This document shows positions 9,661 to 21,932 of a stretch of 64,000 nucleotides of DNA, one piece after another. The notes under the pieces are model-generated. The model ran no database searches. It saw only the letters and a program-made list of their open reading frames with translations, and was not told the origin of the DNA. Numbering within the stretch: the first letter of the stretch is position 1; each line of letters starts with the position of its first letter. This stretch comes from Prostheceraeus crozeri (Eukaryota; Platyhelminthes; Polycladida; Euryleptidae). The position numbers were made by a program, and so were the translations under genes. The stretch is taken from contig CAJQUW010003173.1 of NCBI GenBank assembly GCA_907163375.1, positions 179,725 through 243,724 of the forward strand, in the 5' to 3' direction.

Positions 9661-12600
9661 TACCTTGAAAATTTGAATTTCATAGTGCATCTTCAGTTTT
9701 TTCTGTAGAAATTTCTTCTAGTTCACTGTGGTCTGATGATTGTTTGTAATCCATCCGTGAAACTACTACAGTAACGTGCAGTGAACTTGATCTAACTTTC
9801 TTGAATTTATCGATACATCATATATCATTTATCAATATATCATCGTCTATAAAATGTATCATAATACACAAATATATGAATATTCGAATATTCGCAATTG
9901 AATTGTCTATTCAATTATTGAACCCTAAAACTTCACGGCACACCGTTCCTTTGAAAATTCTCAAAATACTATCAAAATTGTCTTCTATACATGTTTATTA
10001 GTGATCTCAATTTGGTGCGGCCGCCAGCACGAGTTTCTGCAGGGTTGAGAGGTAGAAAATGAGACTTTCACTGAATAATGTGCAACCTGTGGCTACTACC
10101 CGCCTCCTCTTCTTGTCAGATGCAATCAAGGAAACCACGCAAATCCAATGGGAAGCAAATTGAAGTTTCGGTAGTACTGACATTTTCTGTGTTTTCTCTG
10201 ATTAAGTGATGACTACTGAGTCTACAGTCATAACTTTTGGCATGGACAATGTCTTTAGAATATTTCCCATCATGTGATATTAGTATGCTAGCAACACCTC
10301 CGATCAATGACGTATTCGAGAATGTGGTTAAATGTTTCTAACATTAAATCAAAATGTTGTGTTCATCAATATTAAGGTGCTTGGATGTTTGACTTCATAG
10401 ACAAAGGTGTGTGAGCACATGATTATTTGACCTGAAGACACTCCCTGGCAAAAATTATGACTTAAGACCATAGAGTAAGTATGTTAGGTAGAGTTGTAAC
10501 TCCGCATTTATTGAATCCCCAATGTGTATACACTTTCGATTTTTATTAAATGAACTCAAGAGAGATGCAGTCGGAATTGTTTCAAAATGTGAGATATGCA
10601 CATTTATGCAGTTTTGATGAAATTACAACGGAATTGACTGATCATGATAGCAAAGCAGAAGGAAATGATATTATTTTACAGGTTGTCCGTGTCATGACAG
10701 ACTTGAAGAGGTAGTATTTGTTAAATTAGCAACTCGATGACCTGCTATTGCTTTCATGAATTAGAAATATGAAATTTCAGCCAAGAAACCACAATAGGAT
10801 GTCGACTTTTCCATTAGAATGCGGCTCATGGAATTCCTTTGATAATCAGCTTAATTTCCGCTTAGTTAGGATGCTTATTAGCAAATATTCATTCCTTTTG
10901 ATATCCAACTTGTTGCATGCTACTTACATAGAGGAGTCATCTCGGTAGTATATAAATTGGCAAAAGTTTGACTTTCTTAAAAGTGCTCAAATAATTCTTT
11001 GGACCACGTGAACGTAATCTCCGCAAGAAACTGAATCTTTCCGTATAAAAATGTTCACTGTATACAGATACTTTTTTTGAGTCGACACTCTACCTATTTA
11101 TCCCTATACTCTATGCTTAAGACATAGTATTTAAGCCATTTAATCAGAAAAAACACAGAAAATGCAATTTTTGCTGAAAGCTTAAATCTACTTCACATTG
11201 GATTAACATGTGTTTTCTTTGATCCTGTCTGACTGGAGAGGAATCGGGTAGAAGTCGGCAGACGCACAGATTCGCAGTTGCCAAAGGAATCACATCATTC
11301 TGTGAAAGTCTCATTTTCGAGCTCGTTCCTTGTAGAAACTCGATCTGGCTGCCGGATTTATTGTGTAGATTCAGTTTCAGTCTTTAATCAAAGGATAGAT
11401 GAAGCTTTTTTGCAGAGTTGTAGCAACTGCTATTACAACGCAATTAGCTTTTGTCAGGTCCACTAACAGCTTTCCAATCACATTCTGTTCCTGTGCCGTA
11501 AGATTGTGTAGCTTTTCACTGACTTCAGGGAGTGTTTCTTGATATAGTCTTGGACTTGTGAACATTATGATGATTGTTATCTGGATCATTCACGATGCAC
11601 CACATATGATGTGAAGTCAAGCTAAAAGTATTTTATTTTGTAGAGCTATGCTTACCATGTTTGATGACTGGGTAAGTCCTACACAGAAGCAAATCGCTAA
11701 AACTGCCGTTGTATTATGCAAGCACATTGTAATGTATGAAATAGCGATGAAACTTCAGAATATTTTTCGACGTCATTGTAACCGATGAAGAAATCAGAAT
11801 TTTGTGACTTTAATTACATGAAGTGAATAAAAAATAAGTTACGCTTCATTCGATCGTATATCCAAGACATCTGCGTTATAAAGGATGAAACCCCGGAGTT
11901 ATAAAAAGCAAAACTCATACCACTTGTTTTATGACTTGCAGACTCCCTGCAGTCTTTCATGTGCGTATTCTTTTCAAAACTGCCGCAAGATATTCATCTG
12001 AATTGATTTAGGCCTACTTACATGATCTTCGTCAAGACGTATTAATCGCATTACTTGCTTAGATTGCGCAGAAAATTCACAATATGAGAATTTATCGTAG
12101 GTCTGCTTCTTGTCAAGTAGACGCGACCTGGTAATTTGACGATTGCTTGTCTCAACTCAATATCAACTGGGAAAAATGGTAAGAGAAGCATGACTCCTGA
12201 TGCGAAAGTTGGCAAGCGTTCCTAACGGCACAAAGATCGGTAGTAATGCATCTCAGCGGTAGTAGTTGAGAAGGAGCTGCCGTTATTGAGATCTGACTCC
12301 TCTATCGTATGCATCAGCGGGATCGTGTGCTAATTGTTGAGAAGTTTGAGTTCATCATGCGGTTTTCTTGCAAGGTACCGCTGCTTTGTACAGATTCATT
12401 TCAAGTACGACAGATAAAAGGAGCATCCATTCAATTGCCGGCGCACCTTGTGAAGTATTTTTGCTTCTCAATAACATTCTAAATGAGTTATCCTTATGTG
12501 AAGACAGGGTTCAACTCATCCATATCCTGACCTCTCCGCAAAACTACAGAAATAGAACATCTTTCGCCTCAATGAAATTACTTCCGCAAATTTTTAGACT

Positions 12601-13616
12601 TGATTTTCGTTTGACCTTTCGATATCTGCAATAATGCGACTCGATAATGTGATAACTGCGAGTTTTTAATTTTAGGAACAAAAATTATTATTTGTTTAAT
12701 CCTTTAATGAGTTTTTAGTAAATTTAACAGTTCGTAGGAATTGTTTGCTAGGAAATGTATAAGTAAAATTTGTCAACAAATGAATTGCATTATAGTACAT
12801 GTATTTACAGTTGATATCAGAGCAAGAGATATAAAAAGCGATTGATTTTTTTTGAGCAAATTGTGATATCACAATCTCATTTTCTTCTTTTTGTAATAAT
12901 TTATTTTCCTGTCAGCTATCATCATAATGTAAAAGTGATGGTTCACCAGACCGTAGGCTATCGCTGAAGAATTGATGTAAACTTTGCCGTGACAAGGCTC
13001 GCTATCAAGCATGTCAATGCATTTACAGATACCCGTACTAAGTTTAGTTGATATCGTTGTAAGCCTAATTAAGGGTAAAATGTTTAGTCGATTCTGGAGT
13101 TGTCGTGTTAAGAGTTCAATGCGAAGTTTTGGTTGCAGATGATGACTCTGAACTGAGTTCATTAACGAATTTCGAAGTCTAAGCTATAAATCTAATGGTA
13201 TGATTTTGTTGAAAGTATAGTCAACTCAATTTTGATAACTGATATATAAATCACTCTTTGAAAACATCTACCGTATATCGATCTGTAGCTCCTACATGGC
13301 ACTTCTGCATACTCGAATATTTATGACACAGTCGTGTTTAGAGGAATTTTTGCAAATCACGCATGAATATTCACACAAGAAAGTACTAATATATACAAAG
13401 TTTGAGTGTAACACAGAAGCTCACTGTCAATATAGACTGCGTTCACATTAGAATGACACCACGAATTCATAGAGGCATGAATAGTATTAGGTATTAGGAA
13501 AACTATATTTAACAATATCAATGATTTACTGAATAGAAAGCTTATTTCAAAAACTTTTTATCACAACAATCTTGATCATGAAGTCTTTATCAACTTCAGG
13601 GTGTCTTCATTTGATA

Positions 13617-13847
13617 AGATTTCAGGAGGTGATATAGGGTATCAAAGAAGCGAGGCTTAAGCATCACTACTCCTCTCCTCCATATTGGAGGCTTGAACGG
13701 TGCTGACATAGTCAGACTTTTCTGGAGCGCTGTGGTTCTTATAGTCCGGATGCCCTCCATGCCGACTTCCAATGACACTTTCGGGGCTCGACCTCTAGAC
13801 CAATAGATCGCTAGGCCAATCACTCAACCACTGTACCACAGAGACCA
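13617..13847 (-). repeat. tRNA-type SINE, copy 2 (most complete)
   Basis: Reading the minus strand from 13847, the head has an A-box-like TGGTACAGTGG (plus-strand 13829-13839) and a B-box-like GGTCGAGCCCC, as in tRNA-derived SINEs. It is followed by the family core (GTCGGCATGGAGGGCATCCGG), a CAGCACCGTTCAAGCC segment and an AT-rich tail. This is the copy in which the pol III promoter pair is best preserved. Confidence 0.6.
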
Positions 13848-14310
13848 ATCAATATTCAATATGTTCAATATTTAGACTATTTCAATATTTCAAGTCTCGA
13901 AATGACAAACGTAAAATGAAACTTTTCAAAATGATTTCTTCAACATTGAATATGCTATCACATTTTTGCCAAAATATGATTGAAATCAATGTCGAGCAGA
14001 ATTGATAATCACTTTTTTTCTAACATCCCATTAATGCAAGAAAATTGATTTTCTTTTGAATTTATGCAAAGTCAAGAAAAAATGAAAATTTATGCACGCT
14101 CCAACTTCACGACAGACATTTCGGGTCCAGACCCTCTGTCAATGTCCAGATCCTTCGCAAAATTATAGCAAAAATTTTTAATGAACTCTTATTGAACAAA
14201 TTTGAGGTCCACCCCCTCTCTCTCCCACATCGTATACAACTGTGCTTTCAAAATCCTGCAACTGAAAATAAAGAGATGTACAAAAGCTAACAGAACATTT
14301 TCATTTTCAG

Positions 14311-14370
14311 TTCAAACCCTATATGGATGGCCCAATACGACAATTATGCTATGAAGGACGATATACCGAG
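14311..14370 (+). CDS. Cadherin exon G, GSNPIW cytoplasmic exon
   Basis: 60-bp exon: T completes the Gly codon of exon F, then SNPIWMAQYDNYAMKDDIP, and AG is carried to exon H. The junction yields YEGSNPIW, a juxtamembrane motif I associate with the Cdh23/Pcdh15 cadherin group, which is the main reason for the subfamily call. Acceptor TTTCATTTTCAG, donor GTAAGA. Confidence 0.85.
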
Positions 14371-14429
14371 GTAAGACAGATAATTGAATACGAAGTTATT
14401 GACCAAAGCTGCTTCCTATTGTATGCATG

Positions 14430-14570
14430 AAATGAAAGTGAAGCTTCAGCGTCACTACTACCTACCTGGGGCTTGGACGTCGCTGACACAGCTCGATAGG
14501 TTGTGGCATCTTCTTCATTCTGGATGCCCTTCCTGTCGACTTCCAATGACACTGCTGGGCTTCTACACCC
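14430..14570 (-). repeat. tRNA-type SINE, copy 3 (partial)
   Basis: Shares with copies 1 and 2 the GTCATTGGAAGTCGAC and AAGGGCATCC segments and the AGCGACGTCCAAGCC region. The tRNA-like head is poorly preserved. It begins about 60 bp after exon G. Confidence 0.5.
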
Positions 14571-15321
14571 ACAGAACTGAATATTTTGTTTATCTGCTTC
14601 GTTTTGCTAGAAGTGTGATTATTACGAAATTTGACGGCACATCGAGGAACCTATTAAGTGGGCAAAAAGGAATTCCTAATACCTTACAGAGATAGGAAAA
14701 AAGTCGTGCGTCGCTTGCGGATTAATGTGAGTCCCAGCAAAATGCTTCGATTGCCAAAATTTCTTCAGATTCGAAGAATTCAGATCATTGCTCACAAGTT
14801 TTCTGAATAATATTGGCCCTTCCGATCATTACTGAAAAAAGTAGCAGGCGTACGAAAATTAGTTCACTTGATGATTTCACATCCTCTCCTTGGCATTTCT
14901 CACTGTACAGTATAGTGTATGCATTGAATCGAAGCCATGCATCGATGTGTGTTTCGCCCCATATTGCTGCATATACGTACTTGTGTGTGTGCGAAGTGAT
15001 ACCACAGCACACACGCATCTCTCACTGGCTCTGGTGTCCTCTGCTGACAGCTTATTATTTGCCATTTCCAATAGCAAGCGATGCACGAATTATCCATTCG
15101 AGAAGGAGCAAGTTAGTTGTCTAATTTTGTGATGTTCCATTTCGACATTAATGTTGCATATAACTCTTCCTTTCTAGGAAATCGAAGCGCGCGCAGATGT
15201 ATCTAATTCTGTGTCTACACCTGTATCAAAAGATCAACAGGCCAAGCACATGTGCCACGGAAACCGCATTAGTTTATTGTGCGATTTTCAACTTGAGATG
15301 AGGACGAGTCTTTTATGAATT

Positions 15322-15474
15322 TATTACTGAATAAAATATGAATTAAATAATAATTAAAATATAAGGCTTTCACCGCACAAAATTATAATATTGTATTTAT
15401 GATTAGCATAATAATTTTGTGCTTTGAAATACTGCATTTTAATTATTATTTAATATATATTATGTTCAGTAATG
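15322..15474. repeat. Imperfect AT-rich inverted repeat
   Basis: ATTACTGAA at the left and TTCAGTAAT at the right bound two arms of about 70 bp. The arms share the complementary segments AATTAAATAATAATTAAAAT and CACAAAATTAT. It could be a small MITE, but no convincing target duplication is seen. Confidence 0.5.
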
Positions 15475-18400
15475 ATTTCTAAGTCTCTCATAATTTGCGT
15501 TAAAATAACAAAAAATTTTATGATTTTGCTATGTAACAAACTGCACCAACAACATGGCAAATTGAATTTTAAATCATTTTATGAAAATTTTGGATAGAAT
15601 TTTACAGTTTTTTAACGATATACATGTATATATATGTATATTAACGACAACAAAGAAATGCAGATGATGTTTTAATTTGATAAACACCGCGCTCTTATCA
15701 AATCTGACTTATGTTTTGTAGCAAAAAATCAAATATGAGACACAGAATGACATCATGATCCAATATTTTGTCTCATTATATCCATGCTGATGATCATCTT
15801 ACTCAGAATCGAAAATAAAAGAAATTAATGATTCGAGTCAATTACGACTGCAGTTCAAGCGCTGTTTCCGAGTTCAAAGATTGGAGCTGTCTTTTAAAAT
15901 GCAGTCATGAATCGGAGCATGCATTGTTGATATTCTGATCTATGTTTTTTTAATCGTCCCTTGAGATTCTTAAGGTCGCAACTCACGGTTTGTGAAGAGT
16001 AGATATACTCCTTTATCAGAAGCAGAATAGAGCAAATTGAAAAGAAAAAGGTTTCAAGTAACAAGTCTTTTTTGCTTCAATGCTTTAAAATCTGTAGCCA
16101 TAAATATAGTCAATTAGATATTTTGTTTCTAAAATGTTAGTTGCGACCCTACCGATCTGAGGGGCGGAATGATCTTATTGAAAATTAAGGACTGTGCATA
16201 GGTTGTATGTTTAAATGAAAAGCTGCTGTTCAAGAAAGATAATAGATGCGTCATTCAATACTAAATAAATCTTGTTTGACGAATAAATATTTCAATTATC
16301 AATTTTTAGTATTTTCAGTAGATTGATATAATACAATATAGCAAGAAGTAAAACCACAATATATCTGTGAGCAAAAATGCAATCTATGAAAAAATCTGAT
16401 ATTCTTCGGTTCATAGTTCAGCTAGTAACATTCGATATACCTAGAGAAAGCATCTGGTATATGAAATGAAAACAGCACTGAAAGTCGTGGATCCTTGTCA
16501 TAAGTTTTCAGAATATACAAGTCTGGTCACATACACTTATTTGAATGAAGTCGCAAGCAATGTGCAAGTATAGGTTTTCTCATTGACATGTGTGCATTGT
16601 ACAGTTTAATGTATATTAAATATTGCCAATCATCATGCGCTTTATCTCTGCTTTGATCAATTAAACTTGATATTTAAAAAAATTTTAATTTTAATTTTGA
16701 TAACAGATTGAATAATCAGTTATAATTCTTTTGGGAATCAGAAGTGCAGCGGTATATTTGAATGCGTTTGTCATAATTTGGTTTCATTAAGGCGTCTGAT
16801 TTTACCTCCAATCGATGTAGTTCCAATAAGATGCTGAACGTCGATTTATATTCCATGCATAGAGTATACCGGCATTCATCTCATTTTTCCTAGTTTAGTC
16901 CATGACAGTTTTATAACATTCTAGATTCACCACACAGTTACATAATGTTATACAGATTATTTTAGGTTGATAATTATTCCCATACGACACCGATTTTCAT
17001 TTAGATAATATTAATGGCACAATAACAATTGCTAACAGAACTCTGATATAATGAAGAGGATATGAACTATTGTTCATTTCATAGTGATACATAATTCCTT
17101 GTAGGCAAGGACATTTTTCAAGCAGACCATTGTGTTGTTACTTCTCACCATTCTCACATGACATTGTTTCACGAAACTTATATAGTCTCAAACCTCGAAG
17201 ATATTTTACCGCTCCTCTCCACGAAGCAATAATTTTTTATCCGAGGAACTTTATTTATTTATTTTTAACCTTTGAATAATTGACAAGATTTTGAAATTTC
17301 AATCCACAAGGATTTTTAAAAACTTCCTCTTCGGTGTCACTCAAACTTAATCTGGAATCTTAACTCAGCTGACTCAACTGTATAAAACTTAATCCAATAG
17401 TTTTAGCTTATAAAGTTTATGAATGTCAATTGTGTTTGAAAATCATTTCATTTCAATTCTCCTGTTGTGTTCTTTAGCAAAGACGAAACGAATGTTGTTA
17501 TTTAATTTCTACAAACGTCAGATGCAGGTATCTGATTGTTATATCAAATGTCTCAGCTCATATGGTGGTTGTGAAATTTAACATTTGTGTGGTTGATGAT
17601 TTTGGGATTGGCGAATTCGCAAATTGAATTTTTGGAGGCTGTCCATGCTCCAGAGAAAAAAAACATTCATTTCCTTTTTATTCCTTTTTCTTCGGTCAAA
17701 TTTTTCTGAAAAAAAGCAAAAAAATATGTCGCATTTCATGATGTGTTACAGCAGAAGTAGCCATTTTTAAAATCCTTGAAATGCCGCGCTAAAAATACTC
17801 CTAATAATGTCACGGGTGATCAAAACCTGATTATTTCTACACCTGATTTTTTTCTAAAACAATGTGAATTAAACCACACGAATGGTGCATTCATCAGAAG
17901 AGGCAATTCAGAAATAAATGACAACTTCATCTTGCAAAATTACTGAATTATAGGCTACATGAAGTCAATTTAAGCATGCACTCTGTGTGCATGATCCACA
18001 GGGGCACTGTATGGACGTTCGTGGCACTCGGCGACAGCTTCAGCTGTATACTGCTTTCAAACATACATTGCCTGCTTCTACATTCGATGGTAAATAGCTC
18101 GTGCCTTGATGATGTTCGACTTGCTTGCCTTTTTCAACCAAAATTTCTTGGTTTTTGGTTCCGATAGCTCCTAGGAGCATCATCAATTCCAAGAAAATGT
18201 TTCATCAGCAGTTGTTGCTGTCCACTGTAGATACCAACCGTATTTTCTATTGAGCCATTGTTTATAGTTCAGAATCTCAGCACAAATCCTTTAATTGTCC
18301 AGTCAATAAATATGCGAGAATGTATCCTCTTCCGGCTGTACGGAGTTCATCAATTGAATCACGAAATTGCTAAATAAGCATACGCCTACATGCCTACATG

Positions 18401-19417
18401 TTCACCTTCATAACCGAATTATTCCATGTAGTAAGCGTGTGAAGTGCAACCCATCATTGAAATAAGTTAGTGCAGCATGCTGGATTGTAGCTATCACTTA
18501 ATTATCAAAAGCCTTTTTTGATTGTCGTCAGTAATTAACTAACAAGAAGCACACTTCTCTGTGAGCTGACTGCATGAAGAGCTTGAAATAACAATTCCTC
18601 TTTTCCCATTATATGCAAAAAAACTGACAAAGTCGGGAAGCATTAAGCATTTAGATAGCCGTTTTGACCTGTGGCAGTTGCGAAATCACACATTCGGCCG
18701 TTTTGACCACCCTTGGTATTTTAAGTGTTAAGCTTCATTTAACAGGGAGCGTCTGTCCCCTGTAATGGACATCCGCAAAGCCAATAACAAATGACGATGG
18801 AAATAATGCCAACGTCATTCTAGCCCTTGTATCGACTAACCCGAAATTGTGACTTTACACATGGTTCACCCATTTTTCGTTCAACACTATATCGTTTAAC
18901 GCTATTTTCGTTTTAACACAGACTTCTTTCCGAAGCTTTTCGGCTGACCGCAAAACTTTGATTTTTGGAAACATTATTATTAGTAAATTTCATAATTATC
19001 AGAAGTTGCATTCTCCTCGTCAAAGATATAGAAGCAGATTTTGATTTATTTATTAAAATACACCAATAAGTGCAATAGAGCACCAAGGCAGGATGATGGA
19101 CAGATGAATATAACATCATATATTCTTAATTTCATATAGAACATATATGAAATTAATGGTTAATATTTATCTAATTTAAGACAACATAGCTTCTACTTTT
19201 TGTGGCCATGGATGGTTCTTGGATGAATATAAATTACAATACTTAAGTAAGCCTAATACGCAAAGCTAATGCACCTAACAATAAAATGTGCTTCAGTAGA
19301 TCATAATGGCAGATGTTGGCTTCATGTTATGCGGGCATTTGCATCCGGTACGGAGTCCGGGCTTTATGAGCATTACTGTGACAATGAGCGTCACTGATGA
19401 AGTGTTTTCTATTTCAG

Positions 19418-19691
19418 CGAGAGGGACCGGGATTCCCTTGATGAGAATGCAATCATCAAACAAAAATCTCCAAATCACTACGATGAACAAGAAATTGTTC
19501 TCAATCTCAATGCTGAATCAGATTCGGAATCATCGCATATTCCGACTTCGACCAAGGACACCAATGAGCTGTTAGATGCAGCTTTGAATCGTCATGACAT
19601 GCGGAGAGCTGGCGATCACCAACTATATCCTGACCCAGAACTGATGCATCCAGTGGCAGTGAACGGGGATCTCCCAGCTACTGCAATCTAG
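19418..19691 (+). CDS. Cadherin exon H, cytoplasmic tail with stop
   Basis: Terminal coding exon, found by carrying the splice phase. AG of exon G plus C gives Ser, then about 90 residues (ERDRDSLDENAIIKQK... through DPELMHPVAVNGD) to TAG at 19689-19691. The tail is acidic and serine-rich and ends in TAI, which fits a class I PDZ-binding motif (S/T-x-hydrophobic). This agrees with known scaffolding of Cdh23-type tails by PDZ proteins. Acceptor CTATTTCAG. Confidence 0.82.
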
Positions 19692-21380
19692 CAGCCTGTT
19701 CCTCAGTCTTTTTCTTTCTTTGCTTAAACATATCAATTCCCAGATCTTCGACCCTCAGATGATTCACATTCACCTTGATTGTTTCAAAGACAACGAAATG
19801 TCATTTTTACACATTCTCATGCACTGACAGATCTTCGCTGACCAAGCGATCTCTTTCGCGATGCCAAAATGTTTCTTTCTATTCTATCCAGGCTTGGAAC
19901 ACGTGCGATTTTTGCAAGTTCGAATACAAAAACTCAAATGACATCTTTGTCTTTCAAATAATTACAAGTCCTTTATTTGCATGTCATGATGCAGTCGGAC
20001 ATGGCATTACAGTTAACACAGTGAAAAGTAACGCCATTTGTTCTACAAGAAAACACAAAAAGAGCAAAATGACGGACTAAGGGTACTTAATGAAAGAGCA
20101 ACCATATCGAGATGTTTTGGATTTCACTGTCCTGCTTTGATTCCCTTGTCGACTCGTTATTGCAAATGGAGTGCAAAGGATGAGACGAACAAAACTAAAC
20201 TTCGCTAAACTCACACCTAGGTCATCCAAAAACTCAACAAATTTCTTTTCAAATGCAAAAGTCTATCCTAATTAATCCAAAATTGACACATTTCATCAAG
20301 CAATAGAGCATGGATCTTTAAAAAGTGAAAAATTGCTTAACATTCACAATCGCGTTGAATTTTCTTGGTTTGTATTAACCCTTTCTTTAAGGGTTTGTGT
20401 GTTTTTAGAAAAATGCAGCGTTTCTTAAGTGCATAGCACACTTTCAAACCTCCATTGTAATGCTGATATATAAAAACAAATACTTGAAAGATATGCATCT
20501 GTTCCAAGCCTCTTTCTATGATATTCGATGACTGTTCACATCGGAATTTTTGATATTCATGCACTCAATAATCCATGAACGGAATTGCTCGTAATCCGTG
20601 CTTGAACAAGTGAGATTGTCCAGGAGGTGGTTTTGATACCATTGTTCGCAAGTCTATTTTTAAGCGTCATTTCTAGAAGTTCTGGTCTCGTTGTCGAATT
20701 TTGTTCTAAACAGCGTTTTGTTTTTCAGTCAAATGTGTAAATATTTGTATAGTAAAACATTTCCACGTTAATATGAATTTCTACCGAAAACCAGTTTGGA
20801 GATGGGATGGGCCCGGTGCTGGTATAATTGATTAATCTGTTCTACTCTGTGTACATGTGTGTCACGCACATAATATTCTAAACAGGTCTACACGTGGCGG
20901 AGTTGCTTAAAACAAGAAAGCTTTGTTGTAGCCAGTTGTAGCTAAACTTGTCGTTTTTGGACACGTCAATTTCCAGCTTAATCAAATTTGGTAGATTCCA
21001 GTAGCGACATTTAGCCATAGGCCCATTATCATTCTGGTTATCATGTTCGCATAATGCCTAAGTTTTGCATGCTTCATTTTACTTTGCTTACGTAGCAAAA
21101 AGCTAGATTTTATTGGAATTATTTTCTGGATCAGATAAAATAGGTAAGCTATCTACCTATCATTGTCCCCAATTCAGAAAGGGAGATCATTTTGAAAGGT
21201 ACTGTAAAAGTAACTTTAAAAATCTTATGTTAGGAATTTCAAGCTTTTACGAAGCACATAGCAGGGTGGAACCGGTTGCGCTTTTTGGCGGCCGTGGCTA
21301 AGACGGCGTCTTTGTAACCTACTAGTTAAGGATGGCAGCTGCACAATGTAGACCGCTAGACATCCTTCGCGATTTCTATA
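19692..21380. other. 3' UTR and downstream sequence of the cadherin gene
   Basis: Follows the cadherin stop codon. No convincing second gene is seen and no single strong polyadenylation signal stands out. The 101-residue frame at 19775-20080 lies in probable 3' UTR and resembles nothing I know. Confidence 0.5.
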
Positions 21381-21416
21381 TATATGTACAGTATATATAT
21401 ATATATATATATATAT
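21378..21416. repeat. (TA)n microsatellite, left
   Basis: Short interrupted TA tract directly abutting the left arm of the hammerhead inverted repeat. Confidence 0.85.
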
Positions 21417-21440
21417 ATCAAATCTCAACAGATGTAACCA

Positions 21441-21482
21441 CTACGAGACATGTTTCGGCCTGTTGGGCCTCATCAGTCGTGG
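21441..21482 (-). ncRNA. Hammerhead ribozyme, minus strand, stem I damaged
   Basis: The minus-strand copy has the same CUGAUGA core (plus-strand 21470-21476), stem II and GAAAC...GUC segment. Its stem I is disturbed by a 3-bp insertion relative to the right arm (CTACGA in place of a clean CCACGA partner), leaving four contiguous pairs. It may still fold with a bulge. Confidence 0.65.
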
Positions 21483-21547
21483 GTAGGTTTGAACCAGCGA
21501 CGTTGGAACTAGAGGATGTGCAAGCAACGTCGCTGGTTCAAACCTAC

Positions 21548-21589
21548 CCACGACTGATGAGGCCCAACAGGCCGAAACATGTCTCGTGG
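21548..21589 (+). ncRNA. Hammerhead ribozyme, plus strand, type I
   Basis: All required parts are visible. Stem I is CCACGA (21548-21553) paired with TCGTGG (21584-21589). The core is CTGATGA (21554-21560). Stem II is GGCC-CAACA-GGCC (21561-21573). Then comes GAAAC (21574-21578), a minimal self-complementary stem III ACATGT, and the cleavage triplet GTC (21581-21583), with cleavage predicted after 21583. The very short stem III matches hammerheads reported from retrotransposons, which often work as dimers. Confidence 0.8.
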
Positions 21590-21638
21590 TTACATCTGTT
21601 GAGATTTGATAAATTTATCAATTGCCAGGTTACTTGTC

Positions 21639-21639
<1 letters not shown>

Positions 21640-21716
<77 letters not shown>
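21640..21716. repeat. (TA)n microsatellite, right
   Basis: About 38 TA units, which also supply the TA target site of the mariner that starts at 21717. Confidence 0.95.
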
Positions 21717-21719
<3 letters not shown>

Positions 21720-21932
21720 GGTGTCCAAATTGTTTTTTCTTTTTTAAAATTTCACCTTGTTCTATTGAAATATCTATGATTTCACGCTAGTTTCCAAATA
21801 TAGATTTTCATAGCTATATCATTTACAAGCGAAAGCTGATTTGCATTATTGATTGTCTCTTGTTCGAACATAGCTATCTCACATTCTGATACACTTATCT
21901 GAGCATTACTAATCTTGTCCATTTTACTACGT

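Larger units (their letters stand above)
8767..14310 (+). other. Large cadherin intron with Penelope-like and SINE remnants
   Basis: A 5.5-kb intron. It contains a Penelope-like remnant at about 8870-9660 and a SINE at about 13617-13847. The stretch 9700-13600 is AT-rich and shows no exon, RNA gene or named repeat; the short open frames in it look like chance. Confidence 0.55.
14371..19417 (+). other. Last cadherin intron
   Basis: A 5.0-kb AT-rich intron. It contains SINE copy 3 (about 14430-14570) and an imperfect inverted repeat at 15322-15474. The dense overlapping frames at 14785-15132 are chance. Nothing else is recognised. Confidence 0.55.
21417..21610. repeat. Inverted repeat with 86-89 bp arms carrying two hammerhead ribozymes
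   Basis: Left arm 21417-21505 and right arm 21525-21610 are reverse complements with a 3-bp indel near 21441-21444. The spacer is 19 bp (21506-21524). TA microsatellites lie on both sides. Each arm contains a hammerhead core on the strand reading toward its outer end. Hammerheads of this minimal type are known from Penelope-like elements and retrozymes, so the repeat is probably a terminal remnant of such an element. Confidence 0.8.

Noticed and set aside
9801..12634. Scattered short frames in the large cadherin intron
   Set aside because: No motif, no consistent splice signals, no similarity to the nearby Penelope-like remnant.
12869..13162. 97-residue minus-strand frame in the large cadherin intron
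   Set aside because: No recognisable domain and no splice or promoter context; composition is compatible with chance.
13829..13839. A possible tRNA gene at the SINE head
   Set aside because: Only A-box and B-box-like words are present. No full cloverleaf can be drawn and the sequence continues into the SINE core.
14785..15132. Cluster of five overlapping frames on both strands
   Set aside because: They lie inside the last cadherin intron, have no domain, and overlap each other in all frames, so they look like chance in a stretch poor in stops.
19775..20080. 101-residue plus-strand frame after the cadherin stop
   Set aside because: No splice link, no motif and position in the probable 3' UTR.
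21332..21790. 152-residue frame with a long Ile-Tyr repeat
   Set aside because: It is a read-through of the (TA)n microsatellites and the hammerhead inverted repeat.
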